This document shows, one piece after another, positions 9,791-20,955 of a DNA stretch of 64,000 nucleotides (within the stretch, counting starts at the first letter, position 1; every line of letters begins with the position of its first letter). The DNA comes from Delphinus delphis. Its lineage: Eukaryota > Chordata > Mammalia > Artiodactyla > Delphinidae. Both the position numbers and the translations under genes were made by a program. The stretch is taken from contig NC_082697.1 in assembly GCF_949987515.2 (NCBI RefSeq), forward strand, positions 24,745,730-24,809,729. The letters run 5' to 3'. The notes beneath the pieces were generated by a model, which saw only the letters and a list, made by a program, of their open reading frames with translations, had not been told where the DNA came from and ran no database searches.

Positions 9791-10330
9791 AACTAAACAT
9801 GCAACTATCATACAATCCAAACTGTTTGTAAGAGCCCCAAACTGGAAACAGCCCAGATGACTTTCAATGGGTGAAGGATCAAAAGAGCTGTGGTATGTCA
9901 TTTCATGGCATACTAGTCAGCGTAGGAACAGACTATTGATACACACATCAACCTGGATGAATCTCCAGGAATTAAGCTGAGTTAAAAGGTCAATCCCGAT
10001 AGGTTACATACTGTATGATTCCTTTTGTACAGCATTCTTCAAATGACAAAATTATAGATGTGAGGAACAGATTAGTGTTTGCCAGGAGCAAGGGAAGACG
10101 AGGAGAAGGAGGTGGTGTGACTGTAAAAGGGCAACACACACGATCATCGTGGAGGTGGAACTGTTCTATACGTTAACTGCGTCAATGTCAATATGCTGGT
10201 TGTGATATTGCACCACAGTTTTGCAAGATGTCACCATTTGGGGAAACTGGACAAATGGGACATGGAATCTCTCAGTATTATTTCTTATACTTCCATGTAA
10301 ATCTATAAATGTTTTATGTTAAAAGAGAGA

Positions 10331-10610
10331 GAGAGAGTGGGAAAGCTTTCTTTACTGATGTGAAAAGATCTCACAGTTAAGTGAAAGAAAAAGAAGGATT
10401 GGAAGAGAGTATTTGCATGCATAGAGAAATCTGGAAGGATACACACAGAACTAATTCAAGTGATTCCCTGAGGAATCCCTGAGGGTGGGGAGAGGTGGAT
10501 GGGGAAGGGGGAGGGTGGGAGAAGTATAGACATTTTGATAATGTTGGCTTTTTTAGCTTTTGAACCATATGAAAAACAAGAAAAACAAACAACAAAAAAG
10601 ATCCTTCTAG
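10331..10610 (+). mobile_element. Probable L1M 3' UTR fragment
   Basis: GAAAAAGAAGGATTGGAAG..., a purine-rich stretch and TTTTGATAATGTTGGCTTTT look like the 3' UTR of an old L1. It continues the element to the left or is a second fragment. A short GA run sits at the join. Confidence 0.45.
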
Positions 10611-10810
10611 GGACTTCCCTGGTGGTCCACGCTCCCAATGCAGGGGGCCTGGGTTCGATCCCAGGTTGGGGAACCCGCATGCGTGCTGCAGCTAAGAAGC
10701 CCACATGCCTCAACTATGAGCCCACATGCTGCAATGAAGATCCCACGTGTCACAACTAAGACCCAGCGCAACCAAAATAAATGAATAAATAAATATTTTT
10801 TAAATAAAGA
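10611..10810 (+). mobile_element. CHR-type SINE, short form
   Basis: GGACTTCCCTGGTGGTCCAC (about 15 bp of the usual head is missing after 'GGTCCA'), GGTTCGATCCCAGGTTGGGG, tail AATGAATAAATAAAT. TSD AGATCCTTCTAG / AGATTCTTCTAG (one mismatch) at 10599-10610 and 10811-10822. Confidence 0.9.
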
Positions 10811-10822
10811 AGATTCTTCTAG

Positions 10823-11039
10823 CTATTGTGTGGAGAGTGGATTAGAAGGGCTAAGGGTAGGATTGGAGAGACCAGAAAGACTTTGCCCATCTAGAGAACG
10901 GCAGAACTCCACATTCTTCAGTGCAGCATAACCTGCCTTCTGAAACAAATCTAACTGTTCGCCTCTGCTGAGAAAGCTTTTTCACCCCTAGGATAAAGAA
11001 CAGCAGCGCGGCATGACATTTAAGACATTTCACGATGTG
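10823..11039. other. Unassigned sequence
   Basis: Nothing recognised apart from a possible diverged 5' start of the L2 to the right. Confidence 0.3.
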
Positions 11040-11525
11040 GTCCCCAGCTGATCTTCCCAGGCTCATCCTCTCTCACCACCCCTTGAATCATGATGTTCCC
11101 TTTTACCTGAACACTTGAAGTACTATCATACCTCTGTGCCTTTGCCCATGCTGTTCCTTCTGGCTGGAATGCCCTTCCTGCACACTTCATCCTTACAATC
11201 TCCAGCCCCTTAAGACCAAATTCAAGGTTCCCTTCCTTTGGATGCTTTTCTGACCAATGCATCTCCTAAAGCCCCATACACAATTAATTGCTCTCTGTTG
11301 AGGGTTCCCAAGGCACTTTCTCTAACTGCCATTTTATCATTTGTGACATTGGCATACACTCAGGTGTGAGTTTAATTAATTGTTATTACATAATTAATTG
11401 AGTGGTCATTTGTTTAATATCCTTCTCCCCCGCTAGACTGCCAATTCCAGGAGGGTAGGGACCATGATTGTTATATAATCTTACTGACTGGGACAGTGTC
11501 TAGGATCCTGGAGCTTACAGCTAAG
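11040..11525 (+). mobile_element. L2 LINE 3' region
   Basis: TGTGCCTTTGCCCATGCTGT, TCTGGCTGGAATGCCCTTCC, GACCAAATTCAAGGTTCCC, CCCCGCTAGACTGCCAATTC, AGGAGGGTAGGGACCATGAT: sense L2, from the end of the ORF into the 3' UTR. Confidence 0.88.
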
Positions 11526-11779
11526 GGGTTCTCTGGAAGGCTTGGGATCTTGAGCTCCCATTCTCTTAAAGGAACAGCGTTCTGAATGGTGACGCCCAGA
11601 GCATGTTCTAACTGGCACTGCAAAGGACTGAACCATCACTCTCCTTGTTCAGCTCACACAACCCTATTACTGGACCCCTACCAGGCAAGCCCCTAATCTC
11701 CCTGAGGTTCTAACAGATGTAAGGGGTTAAACCCCGCCAGCAGGGCTGAGTGGGTGGGGGAGCCTAGAGCTCCATGTCC
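11526..11779. other. Unassigned sequence
   Basis: No signature seen. Confidence 0.3.
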
Positions 11780-11970
11780 CACACAGTAGCCACTAGCCAC
11801 AAGTGAGTATTTAAACTTAAATTAATTAAAATTAAATTAAATTAAAATTCAGATCCTTAATCAAGCTAGCTCAATAGCCATCTGTGGCTAGTGGCTACTG
11901 TTATCGGACACTACAGAATTACAAAACATTTCCATCATCATAGGAAGGTCTATTGAACGTCACTGGCCTA
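11780..11970. mobile_element. hAT-type nonautonomous DNA transposon relic
   Basis: AGCCACTAGCCACAAGTG, AAACTTAAATTAATTAAAAT, CCATCTGTGGCTAGTGGCTA, AACATTTCCATCATCATAGG. Terminal parts are inverted copies of 'GTGGCTAGTGGCTAC', the pattern of short Charlie-group hAT elements. Exact family not assigned. Confidence 0.65.
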
Positions 11971-11980
11971 GAGAATTACC

Positions 11981-12102
11981 ACCACCCTTTTTTTTCTTGG
12001 CCACACAGCTTGCAGGATCTTAGTTCCCTGACCAGGGATTGAACCCAAGGCCATGGCAGTGAAAGCACCGAGTCCTAACCACTGGACTGCCAGGAAACTC
12101 CC
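11981..12102 (-). mobile_element. CHR-type SINE, short form
   Basis: T-run, TTGGCCACACAGCTTGCAGG, CCAGGGATTGAACCC, GGACTGCCAGGAAACTCC. Perfect 10-bp TSD GAGAATTACC at 11971-11980 and 12103-12112. Confidence 0.92.
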
Positions 12103-12159
12103 GAGAATTACCCTTTACTGAGTGCTTCACACAAAATATAGCAGTCTGTTGAAGCATCT

Positions 12160-12365
12160 CAGTGTGTGTGCTTAGGGGCCAGACTGTCTGGATTTGAACC
12201 TCAGCTCTGCCAGTCATTAGCCGTGTGGCCTTGAGCAAGTTACTTCACCTCTCTGTGCCTCATTTTCTTCAACTATCAATTGGGAATCAGAATAGTATCT
12301 ACCTCATGAGGTTGCTGTGAAGATTCAATGAGATAATACATGTAAACACTTGGAATATTACTGGC
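12160..12365 (+). mobile_element. MIR SINE, near full length
   Basis: GGATTTGAACCTCAGCTCTG, TAGCCGTGTGGCCTTGAGCA, CTCTGTGCCTCATTTTCTTC, ATGAGGTTGCTGTGAAGATT and the 3' 'AATGAGATAATACATGTAAA' are all present. Confidence 0.9.
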
Positions 12366-12560
12366 CCACAGTTATGCTCAGTACTTTGTTGGTTTGTTGT
12401 CATTTTTTGTTTTTATCCAAACCTCACAACAAATCCTATGAGATAAGTGCTATTATGATTCCCATTTACAGATGGGGAAATTGAAACTCAAAGAGCTGAA
12501 GTAACTTATGCAAATTCACATGGTGAAAAAGTGGCAGAGCTGGCTTTGAACCCCAAAGCC
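12366..12560 (-). mobile_element. MIR SINE, tail-to-tail with the previous copy
   Basis: CAAACCTCACAACAAATCCT, CATTTACAGATGGGGAAATT, AACTCAAAGAGCTGAAG, GCAGAGCTGGCTTTGAACCC: antisense MIR beginning within a few bases of the sense MIR's 3' end. Confidence 0.85.
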
Positions 12561-13329
12561 CTCGGTTTTCTAGACTTCTTCCTTTTTGAGGGGTGGGGAT
12601 GGATCTGCCCCTAGCTCCAGCTGGACCTTGGTCTAGTTCCATAGTCCTTGCCAAGATGAGCTTCTGCCATCCCTTACTAGGAGCTCCAAGCACTTGACTG
12701 ATGCCCCATCCCCACCAGCGTGAGGCCTCTGCCATCAGCCAGCATCCATCAGAAAGTCTTCTCCTTCCTGCTGCCCTAGATGAGATGCTGGACCCAGAGC
12801 GCTGTGCAAATAGAACATGAATTCTGCTGACAGGGTTAATAAGCCTCCTAAATCAGCACTTGGACTTCTTGCTTTACATGTATTACTCAAGTTACATGTC
12901 AGGGATTAATATATACATTATAAACCAGATGTGCCGGTTACATATTTCTCTCTGGAACATCTCCTGGGTGCCTCCTGAAACTGCTGCTGGTGTTAATCAC
13001 ACATTCTTCCCACCATGCTTGGGCTCTGGTGGGGCCAAGCTGTAAGGAACCAGAGGCTGATTTTTCTCTCTTTGGATCCAGGCCCAGCTGCATTGGGTTT
13101 CACAACCATTTCTGTAACTTTCTGCTGTGCAGGCTGTGGCTTTCAGCCTGTTGTGTCCAGTGCTCAGCCAAGGTCTGGGTACATAGTACCTATATGGAGG
13201 AGGTGGCAGAGGTTGCTGATTGCCTACCTGAGGTCTATTTTCTCCTTGTTCCCAATGAACAGAACCCTGATATTGTTTGGGGCTGCAATGTACCAAGCTA
13301 AAAATATTCACCTTCCCTATTTCCTTGTG
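12561..13329. other. Unassigned sequence with overlapping short ORFs
   Basis: Three overlapping frames of 103-132 codons (12990-13413) occur on both strands. None shows a recognisable domain, and all lack a splice or retrocopy context I can defend; likely chance. No repeat recognised. Confidence 0.35.
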
Positions 13330-13640
13330 GCTAGGTACAGGGGTAAGAGTCAGTTCTGGCCAATGAGATGGAAGAAGAACTATACTGGGGCTTTGTGGGA
13401 AATCCTTACATAAGGACCGTCCTTCACTTCTCGATTCCTTTTCTCTCTGCCTGGAAAATAGTCCTCATGGTCACAGCTACAGCCATCTTGCAACCATGAG
13501 GTAACAAGCATGAAAATGAAAGCCTACATGCTAAGATGGAGGTGTAGAAAGATCGAAGGAATCTGGAATCACGTGGCTATATCTGAGCCTTTGTACCAGC
13601 CCTATTCTGCTTCCACCAGACACATTTTTATATAAGATAA
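13330..13640 (+). mobile_element. MaLR-like LTR
   Basis: CAGTTCTGGCCAATGAGATG, CTCTCTGCCTGGAAAATAGT, ACAGCCATCTTGCAACCATG, TGCTAAGATGGAGGTGTAGA, ATAAGATAAATGAG: same family as the split copy at 2060-2605. Confidence 0.55.
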
Positions 13641-14299
13641 ATGAGCCCCCATCTTAAGTTTGCAGTTACTGGGGCTTATCACACTCCGGATGCATTTGCC
13701 TTCAGTGTCCCTGGCATCCACAGAGAAGCAACTCTTGGGGAACCTCCTCAGTCCTTGCTTCTCTTCTCTGAAATGAGCTCATCACCACATTCTTGCCCAC
13801 ACCTGTTTCTCAGAAAATTTTAACCACATTCCCTGCTGGGTGGGCAGTGAACCATGGCCATAGCTGATTGAGTCAGTGATCTAAACCTGACCCAACCAGA
13901 TTCTCTCCCTGAGAATTTCAACTGGACCCAGAGATTTGCATTCAGAACACACAAAGTGGCATCTACAGCCCATAATGGCCCCGGGAGTGTTTTGTTTGTC
14001 CTATCTAGTGGTTTTTTGATATTAGAAACATCAAGCTTCCCATTAAAATCTGGATTTCTGGCTTCTCTTGAAACAGTGGAAAGTTGGGCATCACTGGGCT
14101 CACATTCCACGTGGCAATAAATGGCTGCTGGTGAGAAGTGGCTGTTCCCTCTAGATAGGCACACAATCTTCCATATTCCATAGTCCCCACCTTGCCCCAG
14201 TGTGTTTTTACACACGGCTCCACGTCATTTATTCCTGTTGCTTGCCTGGCTCCTTTTGGAACTGGAGTTTAAGATATGTGCTCTAATTAGTCTCTGTAA
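13641..14299. other. Unassigned sequence
   Basis: Contains an antisense 131-codon open frame (13820-14215) with no domain that I recognise and no signs of an exon. No repeat identified. Confidence 0.35.
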
Positions 14300-14585
14300 G
14301 GCCCTTGAATCATGGTGATGGTAATAATGCTGCTGGTGAAGATAACAATAGCAACAGTTACTGATGGTTGTTATGAAGCAAGTAGCTTGGTGAGAGCTTT
14401 ACGTATATTATCTTATTTAGTCCTCAAAACAAGAAGACCCTACTATAATCATTGTACAGAAGAGGAAAGAGGTGCAGTAACTTGACCAAAGCCTCACAGT
14501 TAGTAAGCAATACATCTGGGATTCAAACCCAAGCATTCTGGCCTCAAAGTGGGTGCTTCCCAGCCAATAGGCTATACTGTCTTCT
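14300..14585 (-). mobile_element. MIR SINE
   Basis: TATTATCTTATTTAGTCCTC, TGTACAGAAGAGGAAAGAGG, AGTAACTTGACCAAAGCC, GGGATTCAAACCCAAGC, CCAATAGGCTATACTGTC: full antisense MIR. Confidence 0.85.
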
Positions 14586-16639
14586 CATGAATTAAGACAA
14601 AGCCACAGCTGGAGAAGGACGTGGCAGATGCACAGAGAGAGTGAGTGAAACTAAGGTAAGAGTGGGAGGCAGAGAGTGGCTGCCATGGCCCCTGGCTGTT
14701 TTCTGGTTCCTTGTGAAGCGCAGATGCGCTCCACACAAGGAAACCTCAACCAGTTGGAATTCATAAATGCAAGCAACAGAAACTGACTCTGGTAGATTTC
14801 AGCAGAAGAGGAATCAGTGAAATAGACACTGGAGAGCTTTCAGCATTGCTGGGAAGGCTGGAGAACCAGAATGGCCACCACCGTGGCAGAAGCACGGGGC
14901 TAGTCTGGTAAGGACCCTGCTGCCCCTACCACAGAATGTCAGACCTTTCAGCTTCCCTTTAATCCTGCTAAAGCTTCACACCTGACGCTAGGGACTGCCA
15001 CTGGCCCTACTGCCTGGGCTGCTCCAGAGACAGAATATTGCTGCCTCTGTGGCCACTGTCACCAGATTGGGCTTCTCCATTGTCTCTGTGTCTCTGTGGC
15101 TCCTCAATCAAAGTATAGTGTGTACCTCTAAATGCCTGAGCCTAAGTTCCATGCCCAAACCCTAGCTGCAAGGGAGCCTGAGAAAGCAAGCAACTAGCAC
15201 TTCCACATTCTACGTCAGCAAGTGAGCTCTACTTCCCACTAAGACTCATATTGGTGGGAAATTCTCCACACATAAGTATGGGTTTCTGAGTCTGAGCAGC
15301 CAGAAGGGACAACTGGCTAGCCCAAGTGATACATCATTCAGGGTAGCATTAGGAAAGAGGTGGTACACTCAAATGGAATCAAGGAGAATAAAGAAGAATT
15401 TATAACGGTGCAGGAAGGGTTAAGGGAAACTTGTAAAGGATGGGGAAACACCTCAGAGATTGCAACCATTAGAAGGGGCATTATGACTCCAGGCCTGAAG
15501 GGGCAAGGAGAGGGGGTGCTTATGAGAATGTGGAAAGAGCTGGAGTTGTAGGAGAGGGTTTTCTAGAATGGTTCCAGTCTGTGTCCCCATTGAGGAGGGA
15601 GCTGGGGAAATAAATAACTTCATTTCTCTTTCCTTCCATCCTCCAGTCTTCTGCAGGTGGCTCCCATTGGGCAGGCCCAACAGGAAGCCAGAGAGTAAAG
15701 GATCCAGCTGACATAGTCCATAGAGGTGAGCTGCTGGGGCACAGCATGCCTCGGGGCGGGGAGGGTGAAGGCTAGATCTGGAGAGTAAAGAGAATAGCCA
15801 AAAACCCATGGTGTGATCTTGGTCCTATCACTTAATCACTTTGAACTGTTTTCTCCACTTTAAATTGAGAGGCCCTGACATTCTGTGGGTCTCTCAGGCC
15901 TTGCTGCTGACCACTCTGTAATTTCCTCCTTTTTGGCCTGTCCTGTAAGTTTGCCGCTATGTCAGCCTCCATATAAAAGTCAACGCCTTTTGTTTCCAAA
16001 AAGCAAAGACTTTCCTATGTGGTCACAGGGATTCACAGGGATTCTCCTTTGCTGCAGGTGGAAACAATTCTCCATCCAACTGCCCAAATCCTGACTTAGT
16101 GGCTCCTCTGGAATTTTTCCGTACGGAACAACTTGCCCTGCTAAGGCATAAAATATCTGCTCAGATCTCAAGAGCCGCTCTGATGGAGCTGTTTATTTAT
16201 CCTTTAGTGCCTCGCTCATTCTCTTCCTCCTCTCACAACTTGATTCTCCAGCAAATTCCCATCCTTGCTTCCCATGTTCCCCTTTGAGTGATCATCTCTC
16301 TGTGACCCAGATCTTAGCCTTGCTCTCCTGCTACTGAAAAGAACATCACATCTCTGCCTTAGTTACATTTTGGTGACTCCGTTGCCAGCATGGTTTGAAA
16401 TTGTTCTTGCCTAACTTTCTAGTGGAAGAAGCAAAGTTTCTCCTTATTCCTTAAAGTTTTGAGTGAGCAATGACACTATGAAGACTGAGCTCAAAGGAGT
16501 GACATTTAGCATTGTGATCATATAATCAATAAAATCTGTGCACAGTTAAGACCACACATTTAACACATGATTACAAATGTTTAATATGTACATATATAAC
16601 AAGAGACAGTTGTGTTATCAAAAAAAATTAGCACCATAA
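14586..16639. other. About 2 kb of unassigned or anciently repeated sequence
   Basis: The part 14740-15560 (GCAAGCAACAGAAACTGACT, CCAGAAGGGACAACTGG) has the flavour of an old mammalian interspersed repeat, but I cannot name it. From 15560 to 16640 nothing is recognised. ORFs of 60-118 codons here overlap in several frames and show no domains. Confidence 0.3.
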
Positions 16640-17092
16640 TTCTTAGGGAGATGTGGCAGTATTGTGGACTCTGATATTCCACACACACATGCCACCCGCC
16701 CTTGAAGAATGAAGGACTTGTTCCACCAGCTGCTGGGAGTACTGCTGGCAGGAGACCCTTAGCTGTAAGCCTTCTTTGAGAATTTCCTTAGCAGCTGCCT
16801 TTTTGAGGCAGCCTGTATACAATGATTGATCCACTTGGGAGCATGGATACCTGGTCCTCTTGCCCCCATTCAGGACAACTTTGAAGAGTTATCCTAGCTT
16901 CAGAGTCCCCCATGGAATCAGCTGAGGCTTTTGTTCTGACATCATAGTTTGACTTCTCCCTCTGCTCCATCCTATTCCTTCCTCTCTCTTCCATAGGTGT
17001 TGATCCCAAGAGCACTCCCCAAATAAGTCCCTGCATGCTAATCTCCATCTCAGAGTTTACTTCCCAGAGAACTCAACCTGAAATCCTCCGCT
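16640..17092. other. Unassigned sequence
   Basis: Single-copy-looking; no exon, RNA gene or repeat recognised. Confidence 0.3.
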
Positions 17093-17096
17093 CACG

Positions 17097-17145
<49 letters not shown>

Positions 17146-17147
17146 CC
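17093..17147 (+). repeat. Compound (CG)n(CA)n microsatellite
   Basis: CACGCGCGCGCG followed by about 19 CA units: alternating purine-pyrimidine throughout, with a short CG head. Confidence 0.95.
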
Positions 17148-17621
17148 CTTGTGTCCACGTCCATTGGAATGTGACTTTGCAGCTTCTCCAATCAAGAGAT
17201 AGGGTCTATTTCTCCACTCCTTGAATCTAGGCTGGCCTTGTAACTTGTTTTGGTCAATAGAATGAGGCAGAAGTGATACTGTACCAGTTCTGAACCTGAG
17301 CCTCCAGAAGTCTTGCATGCTTCTGCTCTCACCCTTGGAGCCTGCCACTACCATAAGAACAAGCCCAAGCTAGCCTGCTGGAGCATAAAAGACATGCAGC
17401 CAAGTCATAGCTATTCCCCAGCCAACAGCCAACCATCCCCCAGAAGCAGAGGCACCAAGCTGACCACAATGTGTGAATGAACTTAGCCAAGACTAGAAAT
17501 ACTACCTGGCTGAGCCCAGCCCAAATTGCTGACCCAGAGAATCATGAGCTAATAAATAGTGTTGTTTTAAGCCAGTTAAATTTTGGATGGGTTAGTTATG
17601 TAGCAATTCTTAACTGATACA
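17148..17621 (+). mobile_element. MaLR LTR, MLT1-like, nearly complete
   Basis: TTTCTCCACTCCTTGAATCT, TTTTGGTCAATAGAATGAGG, AGCTAGCCTGCTGGAGCATA, AACAGCCAACCATCCCCCAG, GAGCTAATAAATAGTGTTGT, TTAACTGATACAA. All segments of the LTR are present in order. Confidence 0.8.
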
Positions 17622-18019
17622 AGAGAGAACTGTACTTGAGAAACCATCTTGATAATATAGAAAGTAAAACTGGGGCAAGAGTATCAGGCCACAAGCAACA
17701 CAAGGGATGATTAAGCAACTTTCCATGAGAAAATGGAAGGAATTTATTTTTTTTGCCCCAGTGAAGGAGGTAGAAAGATGAGACTGGGGGTGGAGGCATA
17801 AAAAGTAGATAAGGAGGAGAAAGTTGTCCAGCGTGATGGTATGTGACTGGGAACAATATGGGTAGAAGCAGCAGGTGGAATACCCTACTGGCCGTGGGTC
17901 TGTATGCATGGAGATGGGGTAGCAGAAGGACATTTAAGCACAGATGAGCCTAATAGTTATTTTGAACTTCTTTGCATTTCACTGATGTAACCATTTCTTT
18001 GTTTATTTGCATGCTATCC
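17622..18019. other. Unassigned sequence
   Basis: Antisense ORFs of 86 and 107 codons overlap here in different frames with no recognisable domain. Confidence 0.3.
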
Positions 18020-18770
18020 AACTTTAGAAACAGGAACCCTCCCACTCTGCTAGTGGAAGTGTAAACCAGGACATCTACTTTGGAGAGCAATTTGGTAGTA
18101 TTATTTATCTAGCACAGTATAAAATGCGCATGCCCTTTGACCAGCAATCCCACCTCTAGATTTTTATAGAGAAATACTTGTACATGTGTACCAGGAAACA
18201 TGTACAAGAATGTTTGCCCTTTGCAGCATTGTCTGTAATAGAGGAAATTTGGAAAAACCTTAATCGTCTATAAGTAGAGCTTTAGATAGATGAATTTGTA
18301 AATATTCATACAATGAAACACTATATAACAGTTAATATGAATGAACTACTCATATATTTATATCTCTATATATATATGTATCATCAAAGACAGATCTAAA
18401 AACACATTATTGCATGAAAAAGGAAGTTGCAGAAAATAAAGTATGATACCATTTTTGTATATATTAAAATCACACAAAACAATGTTATAAGCATTTATGG
18501 ATACAATATATGCAGTGAAAATATGAAAACAAGATTTGGAAGGTCAGACACCAAATTCCTGATGGTGAATTCTTCTGAGGAGGGAAGCGTACATAGGAGA
18601 TTTCACTTTTAACCCTACTAGATTTACAAAATCAGAAGCAAAAACTATAAAATGATATCATTAAATTCTGAGAGTTGGAGGGCATGGGTGTTTGTTAGAT
18701 TACTCTCTGTTCTTTTCTGTATTTAAATTTTTTACCAACATAGAAAAAAATTTAATTTTACCCATGAATG
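18020..18770 (+). mobile_element. Old L1 (L1M-type) 3' part
   Basis: GACCAGCAATCCCACCTCTA, TTTGCAGCATTGTCTGTAAT, TTGGAAAAACCTTAATCG, ATACAATGAAACACTATATA, TTAAATTTTTTACCAACAT. Sense strand, ORF2 tail plus 3' UTR, decayed. Confidence 0.8.
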
Positions 18771-18804
18771 CTTCTTGTGACTTGGGTGGTTTATTTGTCT
18801 GTGT

Positions 18805-19068
18805 GTGACTGAGTTTCACATCTGGGTCACAGATTCATGCCGGAACCAGGCCCCAGAGGTGGATGTTACTGAGCATGTGGACCCCTGGAGTGTCCAGACT
18901 CTTGCAGAGTACTTTGTGGATCTGCAGACTGTGAACCAGGAATCTGAATCAATCTTACCAAGATCACCCACAATGAGAGACTCTAGGGTACATCTGGGTT
19001 ACATGTATAAATTGTTACAGGCACTGACACCAGTGGTAAGCTGGTTTTATAAATTACATGAGCAGTGA
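18805..19068 (+). other. Unexplained 87-codon open frame with exon-like edges
   Basis: The frame opens in unique-looking DNA just 3' of the old L1. Within it a CACAG acceptor-like site (AG at 18831-18832) and a CAGTG|GTAAGC donor-like site (GT at 19036-19037) would bound a 203-bp exon. The acceptor has almost no polypyrimidine tract. The residues (DVTEHVDPWSVQTLAEYF and onward) match no family I know. Chance is the default explanation. Confidence 0.12.
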
Positions 19069-19814
19069 AAAAAACTGTTCTCACTTTGCTAATTTTCCAG
19101 TGTCTGTGATCAGGGTAGAGATGGATGCATATCTTGGCATATTTTCTTGCAGTCATTTAGAAAATTAACTGTATTGTTTTGGGAAAATTATTCCACCCTA
19201 TTATGAAGAATTCCAATAAAGCAGAAAAAGGTGAATGTGAAAGTAGAAATAAAAACCACACCAAATTCTGTGGTCTAGAAATTACAAGAGATGAACACTA
19301 TTTGAAACATCTTTCTATGCCATTGTAAAATTAGGAAGATGAGATAAGAGTGAGATAGAAATATTTTATTAAAATGGGATTATGTTATAGATTCAATTTT
19401 TAATTTAAAAGTATTACATTTATGTTATTATAATTTACTAGAAGAAAAAGGAACTAGAGAGAAACTAAAGGGATTGTTGAAAGCCAAATAAAGTTTCTTT
19501 ATTTCAAGAGATCATTTCTTAAAATCTCTCTCTAAATTTACAAAGGAGAGATTACAAAAACATTAAAGTTGTGGTCATTATGTTTTTATTTTAAATTATA
19601 TGTTTCAGTTTTTTCTATCTCCCCACTTTGAAAAATGATGAGCACTCTTACTTCTTTTTACCTCCCAGTTTTTGTTATTTATATATATTTTTTACATTTT
19701 TTAACAATTTATTTTTATAATTTTTAAATAAAATTATTCTATAATTTACAGATTTTTATCAATTTTACTGTGTTCTAACAATAAGTCTCATGAATTTCTT
19801 TTAGGCATTTATAT
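19069..19814. other. Unassigned AT-rich sequence
   Basis: Strongly AT-rich with A and T runs; may include more of the old antisense L1 3' UTR to the right. Confidence 0.35.
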
Positions 19815-19973
19815 ATATTTTTTACTATAAGCCATATATCATAAAATTTACCACCTTAAAGTGTACAATTTAGTGGGCTTTAGTATATTTACCAAATTGT
19901 GCAAGAACCCCCACTAATTTCAGAACATTTTCATCACCCCTGAAGAAATCCTGTACCCATTAGCAGTCACTTT

Positions 19974-20955
19974 CCTTTTCCTTTTTAATTTTATTGAAGT
20001 ACAGTTGATTTACAGTGTTGTGTTAATTTCTGCTATACAGCAAAGTAACTCAGTTACACATATATATATCCTTTTTCATATTCTTTTCCATTATGGCTTA
20101 TCACAGGATATTGAATATAGTTCCCTGTGCTATACAGTAGGACCTTGTTGTTTATCCATCCTATACATAATAGTTTGCATCTACTAATCCCAAACTCCCA
20201 ATCTTTCCCTTCCCTCCTTGGCAACCACAGATCTGTTCTTTATGTCTGTTTTTGTTTCATAGATATATTCATTTGTGTCATATTTTAGATTCCACATATA
20301 AATAATATCATATGGTACTTGTCTTTCTGTTTATGACTTGCTTCACTTATATGATAATCCCTAGGTCCATCCATCTTGCTGCAAATGACTTATTTCATTC
20401 TTTTTGATGGCTGAGTAATATTCCATTGTATACATATACCACATATATACCATCTTTATCCATTCATCTGCTGATGGACATTTAGGTTGTTTCCATGTCT
20501 TGGCTATTGTGGATGGTGCTGCTATGAACATAGGGGTGCATGTATCTTTTTGAATTATAGTTTTGTCTGGGTATATGCCCCAGAATGGGATTGCTCCATC
20601 ATATGGCAACTCTATTTTTAGGTTTTTTTGTGTGTGTGTGGTATGCGGGCCTCTCACTGTTGTGGCCTCTCCCATTGCAGAGCACAGGCTCTGGACGCGC
20701 AAGCTCAGCGGCCATGGCTCACGGGCCCAGCCGCTCTGCGGCATGTGGGATCTTCCCAGACCGGGGCACGAACCCGCGTCCCCTGCATCGGCAGGTGGAC
20801 TCTCAACCACTGCGCCACCAGGGAAGCCCTATTTTTAGTTTTTTGAGAAACCTCCATACTGTTTTCCATAGTGGCTGCACTAATTTACATTTCTATCAAC
20901 AGTATAAGAGGGTTCCCTTTTCTCCACACCCTCTCCAGCATTTATTGTTTGTAGA
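19974..20955 (-). mobile_element. Younger 5'-truncated L1 with a SINE inside
   Basis: Antisense end of L1 ORF2 plus 3' UTR: TTTATTGAAGTACAGTTGAT at its 3' end, TTCCATGTCTTGGCTATTGT, CCCAGAATGGGATTGCTCC. Reversed translation gives the ORF2 C-terminal string TMEYYSAIKKNE. A perfect 12-bp TSD, AGCAGTCACTTT, at 19962-19973 and 20956-20967 fixes both ends inside the older L1. Confidence 0.95.
20622..20828 (-). mobile_element. CHR-type SINE, young 205-bp subfamily
   Basis: GCGGGCCTCTCACTGTTGTG, AGCGGCCATGGCTCACGGGC, GGGGCACGAACCCGCGTCCC, CGCCACCAGGGAAGCC. Perfect 10-bp TSD CTATTTTTAG at 20612-20621 and 20829-20838. It sits inside the younger L1. Confidence 0.96.

Larger units (their letters stand above)
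8874..10330 (+). mobile_element. Old L1 (L1M-type) 3' part, sense, with two SINEs inside
   Basis: Decayed end of L1 ORF2 followed by 3' UTR: ATCCAATTAGAAAATGGGCA, TTCAACATCATTAGCCATAA, GGTGAGGATGCAGAGAAACC, CAACCTGGATGAATCTCCAG, GTTGTGATATTGCACCACAG. No long frame survives. SINEs at 8975-9176 and 9586-9790 interrupt it, so it predates both. Confidence 0.88.

Noticed and set aside
12990..13413. Overlapping frames of 103-132 codons on both strands
   Set aside because: No recognisable domain, no codon-use bias visible, no splice context. Overlap in several frames fits local base composition rather than coding.
17093..17147. CpG-rich start of a microsatellite as a CpG island or promoter
   Set aside because: Only about 12 bp of CG repeats, flanked by CA repeats and AT-balanced DNA; too short for an island.
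20361..20560. Antisense frame with TMEYYSAIKKNE, and sense frame at 28103-28285 with [13 protein letters not shown], as possible genes
   Set aside because: These are C-terminal remnants of L1 ORF2 in 5'-truncated copies; they have no start, promoter or intact domain.
20361..20838. A recurring short 'protein' ([16 protein letters not shown]... / [22 protein letters not shown]...) seen at 8948, 20361, 31594, 40364, 43149 and 57196 on both strands
   Set aside because: It is the translation of the 205-bp CHR SINE in different frames. Every occurrence coincides with a SINE bounded by target-site duplications.
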